Below, piece after piece: positions 1-5,446 of a DNA stretch of 5,633 bases; position 1 is the first letter of the stretch, and each line of letters begins with the position of its first letter. The notes under the pieces are model-generated. The model saw only the letters and a list, made by a program, of their open reading frames with translations, was not told where the DNA came from and made no database searches. Source of the DNA: Candidatus Sediminicultor tertius. Lineage in GTDB: Bacteria; Atribacterota; Phoenicimicrobiia; Phoenicimicrobiales; Phoenicimicrobiaceae. Made by a program: the position numbers and the translations under genes. The DNA lies in contig DPXH01000020.1 of the NCBI GenBank assembly GCA_003527405.1, positions 1 through 5,633 on the forward strand, in the 5' to 3' direction.

Positions 1-62
1 CGTATCGAGTATTGCGTTAAAGAAATTAAGATTCAGGTGTAGGGACACAATGTATTGTTCCC
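1..62 (+). repeat. Dispersed intergenic repeat, copy A, with hairpin
   Basis: Positions 1-52 match 5395-5446 in the same orientation at 47 of 52 positions (mismatches at 13, 15, 20, 26 and 45). The copy is cut by the window edge and probably extends further left. Its right end folds into a small hairpin: GGGA at 42-45 pairs with TCCC at 59-62, then ACAA with TTGT around a TGTA loop, with C46 bulged. It lies just beyond the stop codon of the macro-domain gene. It could act as a weak 3' end structure for that mRNA, but no T-run follows on the minus strand, so I do not call it an intrinsic terminator. The second hairpin and closing terminal repeat seen at 5432-5511 are absent here. Confidence 0.8.
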
Positions 63-80
63 ATTTCCAATATTATATAC

Positions 81-596
81 TTATTGAATACTTTTTAATT
101 CATTTACATAACAATCATACACTCTAATATTAAAACATACAAAAACAATTTTTTCTACAAAATTGTTTCCTTTTAAAAAATTTACAGTTTCGGCTACAGC
201 GATTCTGGTAGCGCGTTCCAGAGGAAATCTGTATGCCCCGGTGCTTATTGAAGGGAAAGCTACTGTTTTAAGCTGGTGTTTTTCTATTAAAGCAAAACAA
301 TTCTGATAACATTGAGCAAGATACTCGTCTTCTTTGTAATTTCCGCCTCTCCAGACAGGGCCTACGGTATGAATCACCCATTTAGCCGGCAATCGATAAC
401 CTCGGGTCATCTTCGCTTCCCCGGTTGGACACCCTCTTAACTTACGGCATTCTTCTAAAAGTTCGGGGCCAGCTACTCGATGGATAGCCCCATCTACTCC
501 GCCACCGCCAAGAAGGGAATTGTTAGCTGCATTAACTATAGCCTCTACCTGTTGTTGGGTAATATCACCTTGCACAACCTCAACTCTATCAAGCAT
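81..596 (-). CDS. MacroD/YmdB-type macro domain protein (ADP-ribose deacylase)
   Basis: This is a stand-alone 171-residue macro domain, the usual length of bacterial YmdB/MacroD proteins. These cytoplasmic enzymes deacetylate O-acetyl-ADP-ribose and remove mono-ADP-ribose from acidic residues. Visible motifs are the adenine-binding G-D-I at 10-12, NAANN at 22-26, the GGGGVDGAIHR stretch at 30-40, HTVGPVWRGG at 76-85 and the phosphate-binding loop ISTGAYRFP at 117-125. N25 and D35 coincide with the catalytic Asn and Asp of E. coli YmdB as I recall its sequence, so activity is expected. The ATG at 596 follows an AGGAG site (606-610) with 9-nt spacing. It overlaps the end of the upstream dGTPase-like gene by 8 nt, which implies translational coupling. 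The family assignment is secure; the physiological target is unknown. The symbol ymdB is withheld because orthology cannot be shown. Confidence 0.95.
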   Translation of the reverse strand: MLDRVEVVQGDITQQQVEAIVNAANNSLLGGGGVDGAIHRVAGPELLEECRKLRGCPTGEAKMTRGYRLPAKWVIHTVGPVWRGGNYKEDEYLAQCYQNCFALIEKHQLKTVAFPSISTGAYRFPLERATRIAVAETVNFLKGNNFVEKIVFVCFNIRVYDCYVNELKSIQ

Positions 597-1755
597 GTTG
601 CCCTACTCCTTCTCGTTTTTTATATTTTATGTAAGTATTATTAAAATATCTATCTGTCATAGAAGCAATATAATCTACCACCACCTGCTCAGGTAAATTG
701 TTATTTACATAATCTACTCCCTTGTTTTTTCCCCTATTAAAAATCCATTCTTTAAAGATCAGAGATTCTTCTTCGCCCCGATTAAGAGCAATTAGAAAAT
801 TTTCAAAAAGAAATTTAAATGCAGTTCTCAATTTCGTTTTTTTCCCTTTTAGTCTAGAGCTTTTATATATCCTTTCGGTATTAAATCGTTTCAATTCAAA
901 AACTTTCTCAGCAATATCAGATGAATAAGTTATCTCATCACGATTATAAGAATTAATTATAATATCAGTTACCAGGGAATTTACAATGTCTGTATTGCTT
1001 TCCCCCAAATCTTTCTTAACTCCTTCCGGTAATTCTTCTTTTTTCAAAATACCTATTCTTATTGCATCTTCGAAATCCTGCCCCACATAAGAGATAGCAT
1101 CTGACATCCGGACTACACATCCTTCTAAAGTTGCTGGCACTATATGAGCTTGATCTCCTTGTGATTTTTTCTGGCAATAATTTATTAAATCGGCTTCAGC
1201 TTTATCTCTGTCCGGCTTTAGATATTTCTCGTTAATCTCGCCATCATGGGAAAGAATTCCATCTCTTGCCTGAAAGGTCAAGTTCATCCCTTTGCAGGCA
1301 TCGGCAAGTTTATCGACTATTCTAAGACTATGGATATTATGAAAAAATATACCAATATTCTTCTTCTGGCAAATTTCCTGAAGAATCTCCTCTCCATCAT
1401 GCCCAAAGGGGGCATGTCCTAAATCATGACCAAGTGCAATGGCCTCAATAAGATCAAGATTTAACTTTAAGGCTTTCCCTATCGTGCGGGCTATCTGAGA
1501 AACTTGTAAAGTATGGATACTTCGATTAGATAACTGTTCGTCAAAACTTGCGGCAAAATATATAACCTGAGTTTTCCCTATGTATCTACGAAATGAACCG
1601 CTGTATAATATGTGGTCTCGGTCTCTTGAATAAGGACCTCTAAAGGGATGTGAGGTCTCGCGCTCTCTTCTGGCTTCACAATTTTTCGTAGCATAAGGAG
1701 AAAGGCATCTATCTTCAAAATCAAGGATCCCTTTTTTAAAGCTCTCTTCATTCAT
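589..1755 (-). CDS. dGTPase-like HD-domain deoxynucleoside triphosphohydrolase
   Basis: This 388-residue protein of the dGTPase family would hydrolyse a dNTP to the deoxynucleoside plus tripolyphosphate, in the cytoplasm. The family's N-terminal signature is present: SRDRDHILYSGSFRR (43-57) followed by GKTQV (60-64). The metal-binding HD site is complete: H81, the pair H110-D111 in ALGHDLGHAPFGHDGE (107-122, with H114 and H119), and D219 in VRMSDAISYVGQD (215-227). The FHNIHSLRIV stretch (138-147) also matches the family. The C-terminal part would be the HD-associated region. Length is within the family range. The ATG at 1755 has a GGAGG site (1763-1767) 7 nt upstream. The gene ends with TGA inside the start of the macro-domain gene, so the two are co-transcribed. 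Members of this family differ in substrate, so dGTP specificity is inferred only from the family name. Confidence 0.93.
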   Translation of the reverse strand: MNEESFKKGILDFEDRCLSPYATKNCEARRERETSHPFRGPYSRDRDHILYSGSFRRYIGKTQVIYFAASFDEQLSNRSIHTLQVSQIARTIGKALKLNLDLIEAIALGHDLGHAPFGHDGEEILQEICQKKNIGIFFHNIHSLRIVDKLADACKGMNLTFQARDGILSHDGEINEKYLKPDRDKAEADLINYCQKKSQGDQAHIVPATLEGCVVRMSDAISYVGQDFEDAIRIGILKKEELPEGVKKDLGESNTDIVNSLVTDIIINSYNRDEITYSSDIAEKVFELKRFNTERIYKSSRLKGKKTKLRTAFKFLFENFLIALNRGEEESLIFKEWIFNRGKNKGVDYVNNNLPEQVVVDYIASMTDRYFNNTYIKYKKREGVGQHA

Positions 1756-1796
1756 AATTTTTCCTCCGAAATGAAAAAACAGGGTTTGAAGATATG

Positions 1797-1824
1797 TTTA
1801 AATTTAATGATAAACTGGTATAAT
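1797..1824 (+). promoter_or_regulatory. Orphan plus-strand extended -10 promoter-like motif
   Basis: TGG followed by a perfect TATAAT lies at 1816-1824, which is an extended -10 element. The best -35 is TTTAAA at 1797-1802 (4 of 6 matches, 16-bp spacer). It points right, away from the dGTPase-like gene, toward DNA with no supportable gene. Its -10 ends 2 bp before the minus-strand -10 candidate at 1827-1832. It may be a relic promoter, a source of a short untranslated RNA, or a chance match. Confidence 0.3.
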
Positions 1825-1826
1825 CT

Positions 1827-1855
1827 ATTCTATAAAATTGTAGAGGATTCTGCAA
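1827..1855 (-). promoter_or_regulatory. Candidate promoter for the dGTPase-macro operon
   Basis: On the minus strand, TTGCAG (1850-1855) and TAGAAT (1827-1832) are separated by 17 bp. The -10 matches consensus at 5 of 6 positions and the -35 only at the leading TTG. The start would fall near 1820, leaving a leader of about 65 nt before the ATG at 1755. An overlapping alternative pair on the same strand is TCTACA/TATACC with a 16-bp spacer. The DNA is AT-rich, so chance matches are likely. Confidence 0.35.
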
Positions 1856-1865
1856 GTATTTTATT

Positions 1866-1895
1866 CGTATATCGTATATCGCATATCTATATCGC
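1866..1895. repeat. Heptanucleotide CGTATAT tandem array
   Basis: About four units of 7 nt run in tandem: CGTATAT (1866-1872), CGTATAT (1873-1879), CGCATAT (1880-1886) and CTATAT (1887-1892), followed by CGC. Similar TATATCG/TATCG words recur at 5376-5409 and at the window start, so this is part of the same repeat vocabulary. It falls in the 286-bp gap (1756-2041) between the ABC permease gene and the dGTPase-like gene, which otherwise contains only repeats and weak promoter motifs. Confidence 0.75.
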
Positions 1896-1905
1896 AAAGA
1901 AGAAG

Positions 1906-1932
1906 TCAGGAGCCAGAATTCAGGAGTCAGAA
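1906..1932. repeat. 14-nt direct repeat (TCAGGAGYCAGAA)
   Basis: TCAGGAGCCAGAA at 1906-1918 is repeated as TCAGGAGTCAGAA at 1920-1932, a 14-nt period with 12 of 13 positions identical. I have the impression that similar GGAGTCAGAATTCAGGAGTCAG tracts occur in noncoding DNA of several uncultured bacterial groups; I cannot confirm that here. No coding role is apparent. Confidence 0.75.
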
Positions 1933-1960
1933 GGTTATTATCGAAAAGTGTTTAAGGGGG

Positions 1961-2004
1961 ATAGTTTCTTTAACGCGATACGATATACTAACGACTAACT
2001 AATT
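1961..2004 (-). repeat. Dispersed intergenic repeat, copy B (inverted)
   Basis: Read on the minus strand, this copy runs AATTAG, GTCGTTAG, TATATCGTATCGC, then GCGTTAAAGAAACTA. The 21 bp at 1975-1995 are the exact reverse complement of 5368-5388. The adjoining 15 nt (reverse complement of 1962-1976) match 14-28 of copy A at 14 of 15 positions. Compared with copy C, copy B lacks about 21 bp of TATCG-rich sequence (after 5388) and about 17 bp of GTCGTTRG repeats. It lies just downstream of the last ABC permease gene. With copy C it brackets the transporter operon in inverted orientation. Confidence 0.8.
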
Positions 2005-2040
2005 GGTAAATTGGCTAATCGGGGAATTGGTGAATTAATT
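2001..2040. repeat. Degenerate 8-nt tandem array, AAYYGGNN type
   Basis: Five consecutive 8-mers begin at 2001, 2009, 2017, 2025 and 2033: AATTGGTA, AATTGGCT, AATCGGGG, AATTGGTG and AATTAATT. The first six positions are conserved in the first four units and the last two vary. The array ends 1 bp before the stop codon of the MalG-like permease. It replaces any recognisable terminator there. A related array of the same period lies at 5578-5609. Confidence 0.7.
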
Positions 2041-2041
2041 T

Positions 2042-2902
2042 CTATCCCTTCACTGACCCGGCTAAAATACCTTTTACAAAATAACGTTGTAATCCTAAAA
2101 AGAGAACTAAGGGAAGAGCCATGGAGACAAAGGCAGCAGCAGTAAGCAATTCCCAATCCTGACCATAAGAACCGACCAAAGCGCTTATGCGCACAGTAAG
2201 AGGTGCAACATCCGGTGTTCCTCCTAAATAGACCAGGGCTACTAAAAGATCATTCCAAACCCATAAGAATTGAAAGATAGTAACAGAGGCAAGTGCCGGT
2301 AAAGATAGTGGTATTACCATCCTGGTGAATATTTGAAAAGGAGTGGCGCCATCTATAGAGGAAGAATCAAACAATTCACTGGGTAATCCGGATATAAAAT
2401 TATACAATAGATAAATTATTAGAGGAAGCCCATAGCCAGTATGGGCAAACCATATACCGGGAAAAGTACCAGCTATTCCTAATTTATTAAAAATTCTCAG
2501 GACGGGTATTAAAGTCATTTGCAGGGGAACCACTAATAAACCAACTAAAATTACAAACAAGATTCTCCGCCCGGGAAAATCCATCCAGGCAAAAGCGTAA
2601 GCAGCAAAAGAAGCAATTAATATTGGAATGATAGTGGCAGGGATAGTAATTAATAAAGTATTTAAGAAGGCTTTACCTATACCAATCTTAAGTATGACTT
2701 CTTGGTAATTTTCCAGAGTATAGCGGGTAAAATTAAAAGGATGCTCAAAAACAGTCCACCATCCGGATGCCGCTACATCAGCAGAAGATCGAAAAGAAGT
2801 TATCAATAAACCGACACTGGGGAAAATCCATATTAAAGCAACAAATATTATTACTAAATGAAGCGGCCCATGTGAAAACATCGAAATTAACTTTTTTATC
2901 AT
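2042..2902 (-). CDS. aglG: Sugar ABC transporter permease, AglG/MalG-like (CUT1)
   Basis: This 286-residue inner-membrane permease would form half of the transmembrane channel of a CUT1 sugar importer. Hydrophobic segments lie near residues 14-35, 77-105, 113-133, 149-168, 200-224 and 256-273. Passages that I recognise as typical of AglG are SFRSS and ASGWWT near 36-50, AFAWMDFPGR (103-112), FLWVWNDLL (212-220) and a C-terminal QRYFVKGILAGSVKG. The cytoplasmic EAA loop at 179-202 is degenerate: the leading E-A-A position reads D-S-S (179-181), but D184, G185 and IPLSLP (197-202) are kept. The ATG overlaps the upstream permease stop as ATGA (2899-2902) and has an AGGAGG site (2910-2915) with 7-nt spacing. 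It is the last gene of the unit. The symbol names the family; the substrate could be an alpha-glucoside, trehalose or glucosylglycerol. Confidence 0.92.
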   Translation of the reverse strand: MIKKLISMFSHGPLHLVIIFVALIWIFPSVGLLITSFRSSADVAASGWWTVFEHPFNFTRYTLENYQEVILKIGIGKAFLNTLLITIPATIIPILIASFAAYAFAWMDFPGRRILFVILVGLLVVPLQMTLIPVLRIFNKLGIAGTFPGIWFAHTGYGLPLIIYLLYNFISGLPSELFDSSSIDGATPFQIFTRMVIPLSLPALASVTIFQFLWVWNDLLVALVYLGGTPDVAPLTVRISALVGSYGQDWELLTAAAFVSMALPLVLFLGLQRYFVKGILAGSVKG

Positions 2903-3771
2903 CTTATGGCCTCCTGCTCTCTGAACCGCTGAATATTGATAATTATCATAGGAATAATAAGCATTAATAATATAACTGCAATCGCACTCGCCCGGCCATA
3001 ATTTCTAAAAATAAACATCTCTTTATACATCCGGTTGGCAACGACCTCGGTATTGAAATTTCCATTAGTCATTACATAGACAATATCAAATACTTTAAGA
3101 ACATTAATAGTCATGGTCGTAGCTACTACTGCAATGGTAGGTTTCATCAAAGGTAAAATAATTTTCCAGAAAATTTTAAATTCTGTAGCACCATCTACCC
3201 GAGCTGCTTCTAACAGTTCGCGGGGTATACCTTTGTAACTCGCGGATAATATCACCATACAAAATCCGGTCCATATCCATACCCCTACCATAATTAAACA
3301 AAAATTATTAAGCCATGGTCTAATAATCAGCCAGGGCAAGGGTTCTAACTGAAAAAATGAACGTAATGCATTAAGGATACCAGTTTGAGCAGCTGAAGCC
3401 GGTCTATAAGCGTAAACAAATTTCCAAATTACTCCGGCACCTACGAAGGAAATAGCCATAGGCATAAATATTATCGATTTTACAATCGATTCATATTTAA
3501 CTCGATCTGCCAATACTGCTATAATTAGCCCTAGAGACACCGTCAGGGGAACAAATAGTATTACCCATAAGGCATTATTTCGAAAAGAATTAAGCATAAT
3601 CTCATTGGTAAAACAATAGAAATAATTTTGAATACCCAGAAATTTCTCTGAATTATAATTAAAAAAGGAAATGTACAATGTATTAATTGAGGGATAGACC
3701 AAAAAGAAAAACAATAAAAACATTGCTGGTATAATATATAGCCAAGGGGTAATTTTTTTTGTACGTATCAC
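2899..3771 (-). CDS. aglF: Sugar ABC transporter permease, AglF/MalF-like (CUT1)
   Basis: This 290-residue inner-membrane permease is the partner of the AglG-like subunit. Hydrophobic segments lie near residues 10-30, 66-88, 99-119, 155-177, 211-232 and 262-280. The EAA loop is canonical: EAA at 188-190, then D193-G194 and IILPLMKP (204-211), which is the contact site for the ATPase. The stretch VLKVFDIVYVMTNG (224-237) is characteristic of AglF-type proteins. The start is GTG at 3771. An in-frame TAG at 3787-3789 excludes a longer protein, and an AAAGGA site (3781-3786) lies 9 nt upstream. It follows the binding-protein gene after a 206-bp gap that contains a strong stem-loop, and its TGA overlaps the next start. 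GTG plus the stem-loop suggests lower expression than the binding protein. The family is clear; the substrate is inferred. Confidence 0.92.
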   Translation of the reverse strand: MIRTKKITPWLYIIPAMFLLFFFLVYPSINTLYISFFNYNSEKFLGIQNYFYCFTNEIMLNSFRNNALWVILFVPLTVSLGLIIAVLADRVKYESIVKSIIFMPMAISFVGAGVIWKFVYAYRPASAAQTGILNALRSFFQLEPLPWLIIRPWLNNFCLIMVGVWIWTGFCMVILSASYKGIPRELLEAARVDGATEFKIFWKIILPLMKPTIAVVATTMTINVLKVFDIVYVMTNGNFNTEVVANRMYKEMFIFRNYGRASAIAVILLMLIIPMIIINIQRFREQEAIR

Positions 3772-3825
3772 GGACTTCTTTCCTTTCTAAATATTATAAA
3801 AAATATTTTACTGTAATCATCAGAT

Positions 3826-3850
3826 TTTGTCGCTCGATGAGCGAAACAAA
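3826..3850 (-). other. Small stem-loop in the aglE-aglF gap
   Basis: CGCTC (3831-3835) pairs with GAGCG (3839-3843) around a 3-nt loop. The stem continues as TTTGT (3826-3830) with ACAAA (3846-3850) after a 2-nt bulge. It sits about 55 nt upstream of the AglF start. It is weaker than the hairpin at 3923-3954. Its role is unknown; it could be part of a leader structure or of a dispersed repeat. Confidence 0.4.
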
Positions 3851-3922
3851 CTTGCCCCCCATTTTTTTCATGAAGGTAAACCCAGTGAAAGCAAGGGAAG
3901 CAATCTCAATTAAAATTACCAC

Positions 3923-3954
3923 GGGGAGCACTCAATATTATTTGAGTGCTCCCC
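3923..3954 (-). promoter_or_regulatory. Intercistronic 13-bp perfect stem-loop after the binding-protein gene
   Basis: GGGGAGCACTCAA (3923-3935) pairs perfectly with TTGAGTGCTCCCC (3942-3954) around a 6-nt loop. It begins 23 nt past the stop of the binding-protein gene. On the minus strand it is followed by GTGGTAATTTTAATTG, which is not a proper U-tract, so it is at best a leaky terminator. Stem-loops after malE-type genes are known to stabilise the upstream mRNA and reduce transcription of the permease genes. I infer that role here from position and stem strength. Confidence 0.8.
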
Positions 3955-3977
3955 TCGTAGTAACAGATGCAATTCCG

Positions 3978-5255
3978 CTATTTCCGATAAGCATCCAAAG
4001 CAGTAGTCTCAATAGTCATTAATACATTCTTTAATGGTATGCCACTTACATAGTCTAATATTCCGGTCCAGAAAGAACCTGCACCAACTGCTGACGGCAT
4101 TAAATCAGAACCATCAAAACGGAAGGTTGAAGCTTCACTTAAAATTTTAGCAGCTTTACGGGTCAAATCATCAGGATAGGCAGCAGGATTTATACGTTTG
4201 TTAGCAGATAGTTTCCCTAATTCACCAACCCATATTTCCTGAGCTTCAGGTGAAACAATATATTCCATAAAGGCTCTGGCTTCAGGAGTATCATTGAACA
4301 TGGCAAATAAATCAGCTGCCCCTAAAGCAGGAATCCCATATTGAGGATCAATGGGGGGGAAGGGGAAGAAATCAAAGTCTTCTCCCGGAACCAAATTGGG
4401 GAAATGGTCAAGTATAAAGCTTTTAATAAAGGTTGCTTGTCTATGCATATAAGCATTTGGTGGAGTAGTAAATAAGGCATCCGGTGAGTCACCAAAATTA
4501 ATGGTAAGCTCTGCATTTGTTCCACCATAGACATACTTCTCGTTTAGTGCAATCTGCCCAAATAGCTCAAAAGCCCTTTGTACCCGATTATCAAGCCAAG
4601 AAATTCCATGAGAAACCCATAAGTCATAAACCTCTGGCTCTACGGTACGGAGCATAATATCTTCAATCCAATCTGTCCCGGCCCATCCGCTGGCAGCACC
4701 ACTTTCAAATCCAATAGCCCAGGGGGTCTTACCATCAGCTACCATCTTATCGGAAAGAGCGATCATCTCCTCCCAGGTAGTCGGCACCGTATAACCTGCT
4801 GCAGCAAATGCTTTAGGGTTATACCAGACTAAACTTTTTAGGTCAGCAGAAATAAATACTCCGTTCAATTTTCCTTTATAAGTTCCCAGGTCTAACCAGG
4901 TTGGCGAGTAATCGCTTTGTAGTACATCCATATCCATAAAGGTGCTTAAATCTACTAATTTTCCGGCTCTGGCAAATTCTATCATCTGACCCGGATTTGG
5001 TAGAGCTGATACATCGGGCGGATTACCGGCCTCTACTTGAGTAGTTAAAATAGCAGGAAGATCTCGAGTTCCAGTGAATTCAACTTTGATACCGGTTTCA
5101 GCTTCAAACGGAGCTATCATTTTGTTAAAAGCTTCAGCTTCTGCACCAGTCCAAACACCGAGAACAGTTACGGTATCAGAGGCGGCAAATACACTTGAAA
5201 CAAGCATTCCAATTAGCAATACTACTAATATTACAAAACTGATTTTCTTTAACAT
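3978..5255 (-). CDS. aglE: Sugar ABC transporter solute-binding protein (AglE-like)
   Basis: This 425-residue secreted binding protein would capture the sugar and deliver it to the AglFG-like permeases. Residues 1-24 form a Sec signal peptide: KK near the N-terminus, a hydrophobic core (6-19) and VFA at 22-24 before the cut. No Cys lies at the cleavage site, so it is a soluble periplasmic protein rather than a lipoprotein. This suggests a diderm host. The mature part fits the family-1 extracellular sugar-binding fold: an opening VTVLGVWTG strand (28-36), FEAETGIKVEF (50-60), EAGNPPDVSALPNPGQM (75-91) and a hinge-side stretch near FMEYIVSPEAQEIW (349-362). It heads the operon. Substrate residues cannot be assigned by eye. 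The symbol rests mainly on the permease matches; a trehalose or glucosylglycerol binder is equally possible. Confidence 0.92.
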   Translation of the reverse strand: MLKKISFVILVVLLIGMLVSSVFAASDTVTVLGVWTGAEAEAFNKMIAPFEAETGIKVEFTGTRDLPAILTTQVEAGNPPDVSALPNPGQMIEFARAGKLVDLSTFMDMDVLQSDYSPTWLDLGTYKGKLNGVFISADLKSLVWYNPKAFAAAGYTVPTTWEEMIALSDKMVADGKTPWAIGFESGAASGWAGTDWIEDIMLRTVEPEVYDLWVSHGISWLDNRVQRAFELFGQIALNEKYVYGGTNAELTINFGDSPDALFTTPPNAYMHRQATFIKSFILDHFPNLVPGEDFDFFPFPPIDPQYGIPALGAADLFAMFNDTPEARAFMEYIVSPEAQEIWVGELGKLSANKRINPAAYPDDLTRKAAKILSEASTFRFDGSDLMPSAVGAGSFWTGILDYVSGIPLKNVLMTIETTALDAYRK

Positions 5256-5268
5256 TTTCTTTTTCTTT

Positions 5269-5274
5269 CCTCCT
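5269..5274 (-). promoter_or_regulatory. Ribosome-binding site of the binding-protein gene, long spacing
   Basis: AGGAGG on the minus strand lies 13 nt upstream of the ATG at 5255, longer than the 7-9 nt seen for the other genes in the window. The spacer contains only A and G. No closer start codon exists, so the ATG at 5255, which gives an ideal signal peptide, is retained. Confidence 0.75.
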
Positions 5275-5329
5275 TTATTTGTTAAAAAATATTTTTCTTA
5301 ATTTCTTATTTTTAATTTCTAAAGCACAC

Positions 5330-5338
5330 CACCTCCTT
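5330..5338 (-). promoter_or_regulatory. Orphan full-length Shine-Dalgarno sequence in the leader
   Basis: AAGGAGGTG is a 9-nt perfect complement to the usual 16S rRNA 3' end, yet no ATG follows before the second AGGAGG at 5269-5274. The only nearby start is a GTG at 5327-5329, 2 nt past the AGGAGG core, opening a 5-codon frame. That spacing is too short for normal initiation. It could be a ribosome standby site or mRNA-protecting leader element, or the remnant of an earlier gene start next to the repeat at 5342. Confidence 0.5.
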
Positions 5339-5341
5339 TTA

Positions 5342-5446
5342 AATTAGTCGTTAGTGAATAGTCGTTGGTCGTTAGTATATCGTATCGCATATTACGTATC
5401 GAGTATCGGGTTATAGAAACTAAGATTCAGGTGTAGGGGCACAATG
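5342..5446 (+). repeat. Dispersed intergenic repeat, copy C (longest)
   Basis: This is the most complete copy. It comprises three GTCGTTRG units (5347-5354, 5361-5368, 5368-5375), then TATATCGTATCGC, a second TATCG-rich block (5389-5409) and the module shared with copy A (5395-5446). The 21 bp at 5368-5388 are the exact reverse complement of 1975-1995. It lies upstream of the binding-protein gene, within the 378-bp region 5256-5633 that contains no supportable gene. It overlaps the candidate operon promoter and the start of the two-hairpin element at 5432. Confidence 0.8.
5374..5402 (-). promoter_or_regulatory. Candidate promoter for the ABC transporter operon
   Basis: On the minus strand, TCGATA (5397-5402, 4 of 6) and TATACT (5374-5379, 5 of 6) are separated by 17 bp. 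Transcription would start near 5367, giving a leader of about 110 nt that includes the orphan Shine-Dalgarno. The motif lies entirely within dispersed repeat copy C, so if real, the repeat supplies the promoter. No better pair is visible closer to the gene. Confidence 0.25.

Noticed and set aside
81..596. DarG-type antitoxin of a DarTG system
   Set aside because: The protein is a short MacroD-type domain without the DarG C-terminal region, and no DarT-like gene lies next to it.
1771..1998. Plus-strand open frame of 75 codons in the gap between the two units
   Set aside because: It has no ribosome-binding site, its second half is made of tandem and dispersed repeats, and the product has no recognisable features.
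1866..2040. CRISPR-like array
   Set aside because: The repeats are 7-14 nt, contiguous and of several kinds, with no unique spacers of regular length and no cas gene.
3793..3798. Perfect minus-strand TATAAT upstream of the AglF-like gene
   Set aside because: No -35 fits at 16-18 bp, and the start would fall at the ribosome-binding site (3781-3786). It lies in a long A/T run.
3794..3871. Minus-strand 25-codon frame just upstream of the AglF-like gene
   Set aside because: No Shine-Dalgarno precedes the ATG, it runs through the small stem-loop, and its length is expected by chance. A leader peptide cannot be excluded without comparison to relatives.
1..5446. Composite transposon with direct repeats A and C as ends
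   Set aside because: There is no transposase or integrase, and copy B lies in the middle in the other orientation. Dispersed repeats explain it better.
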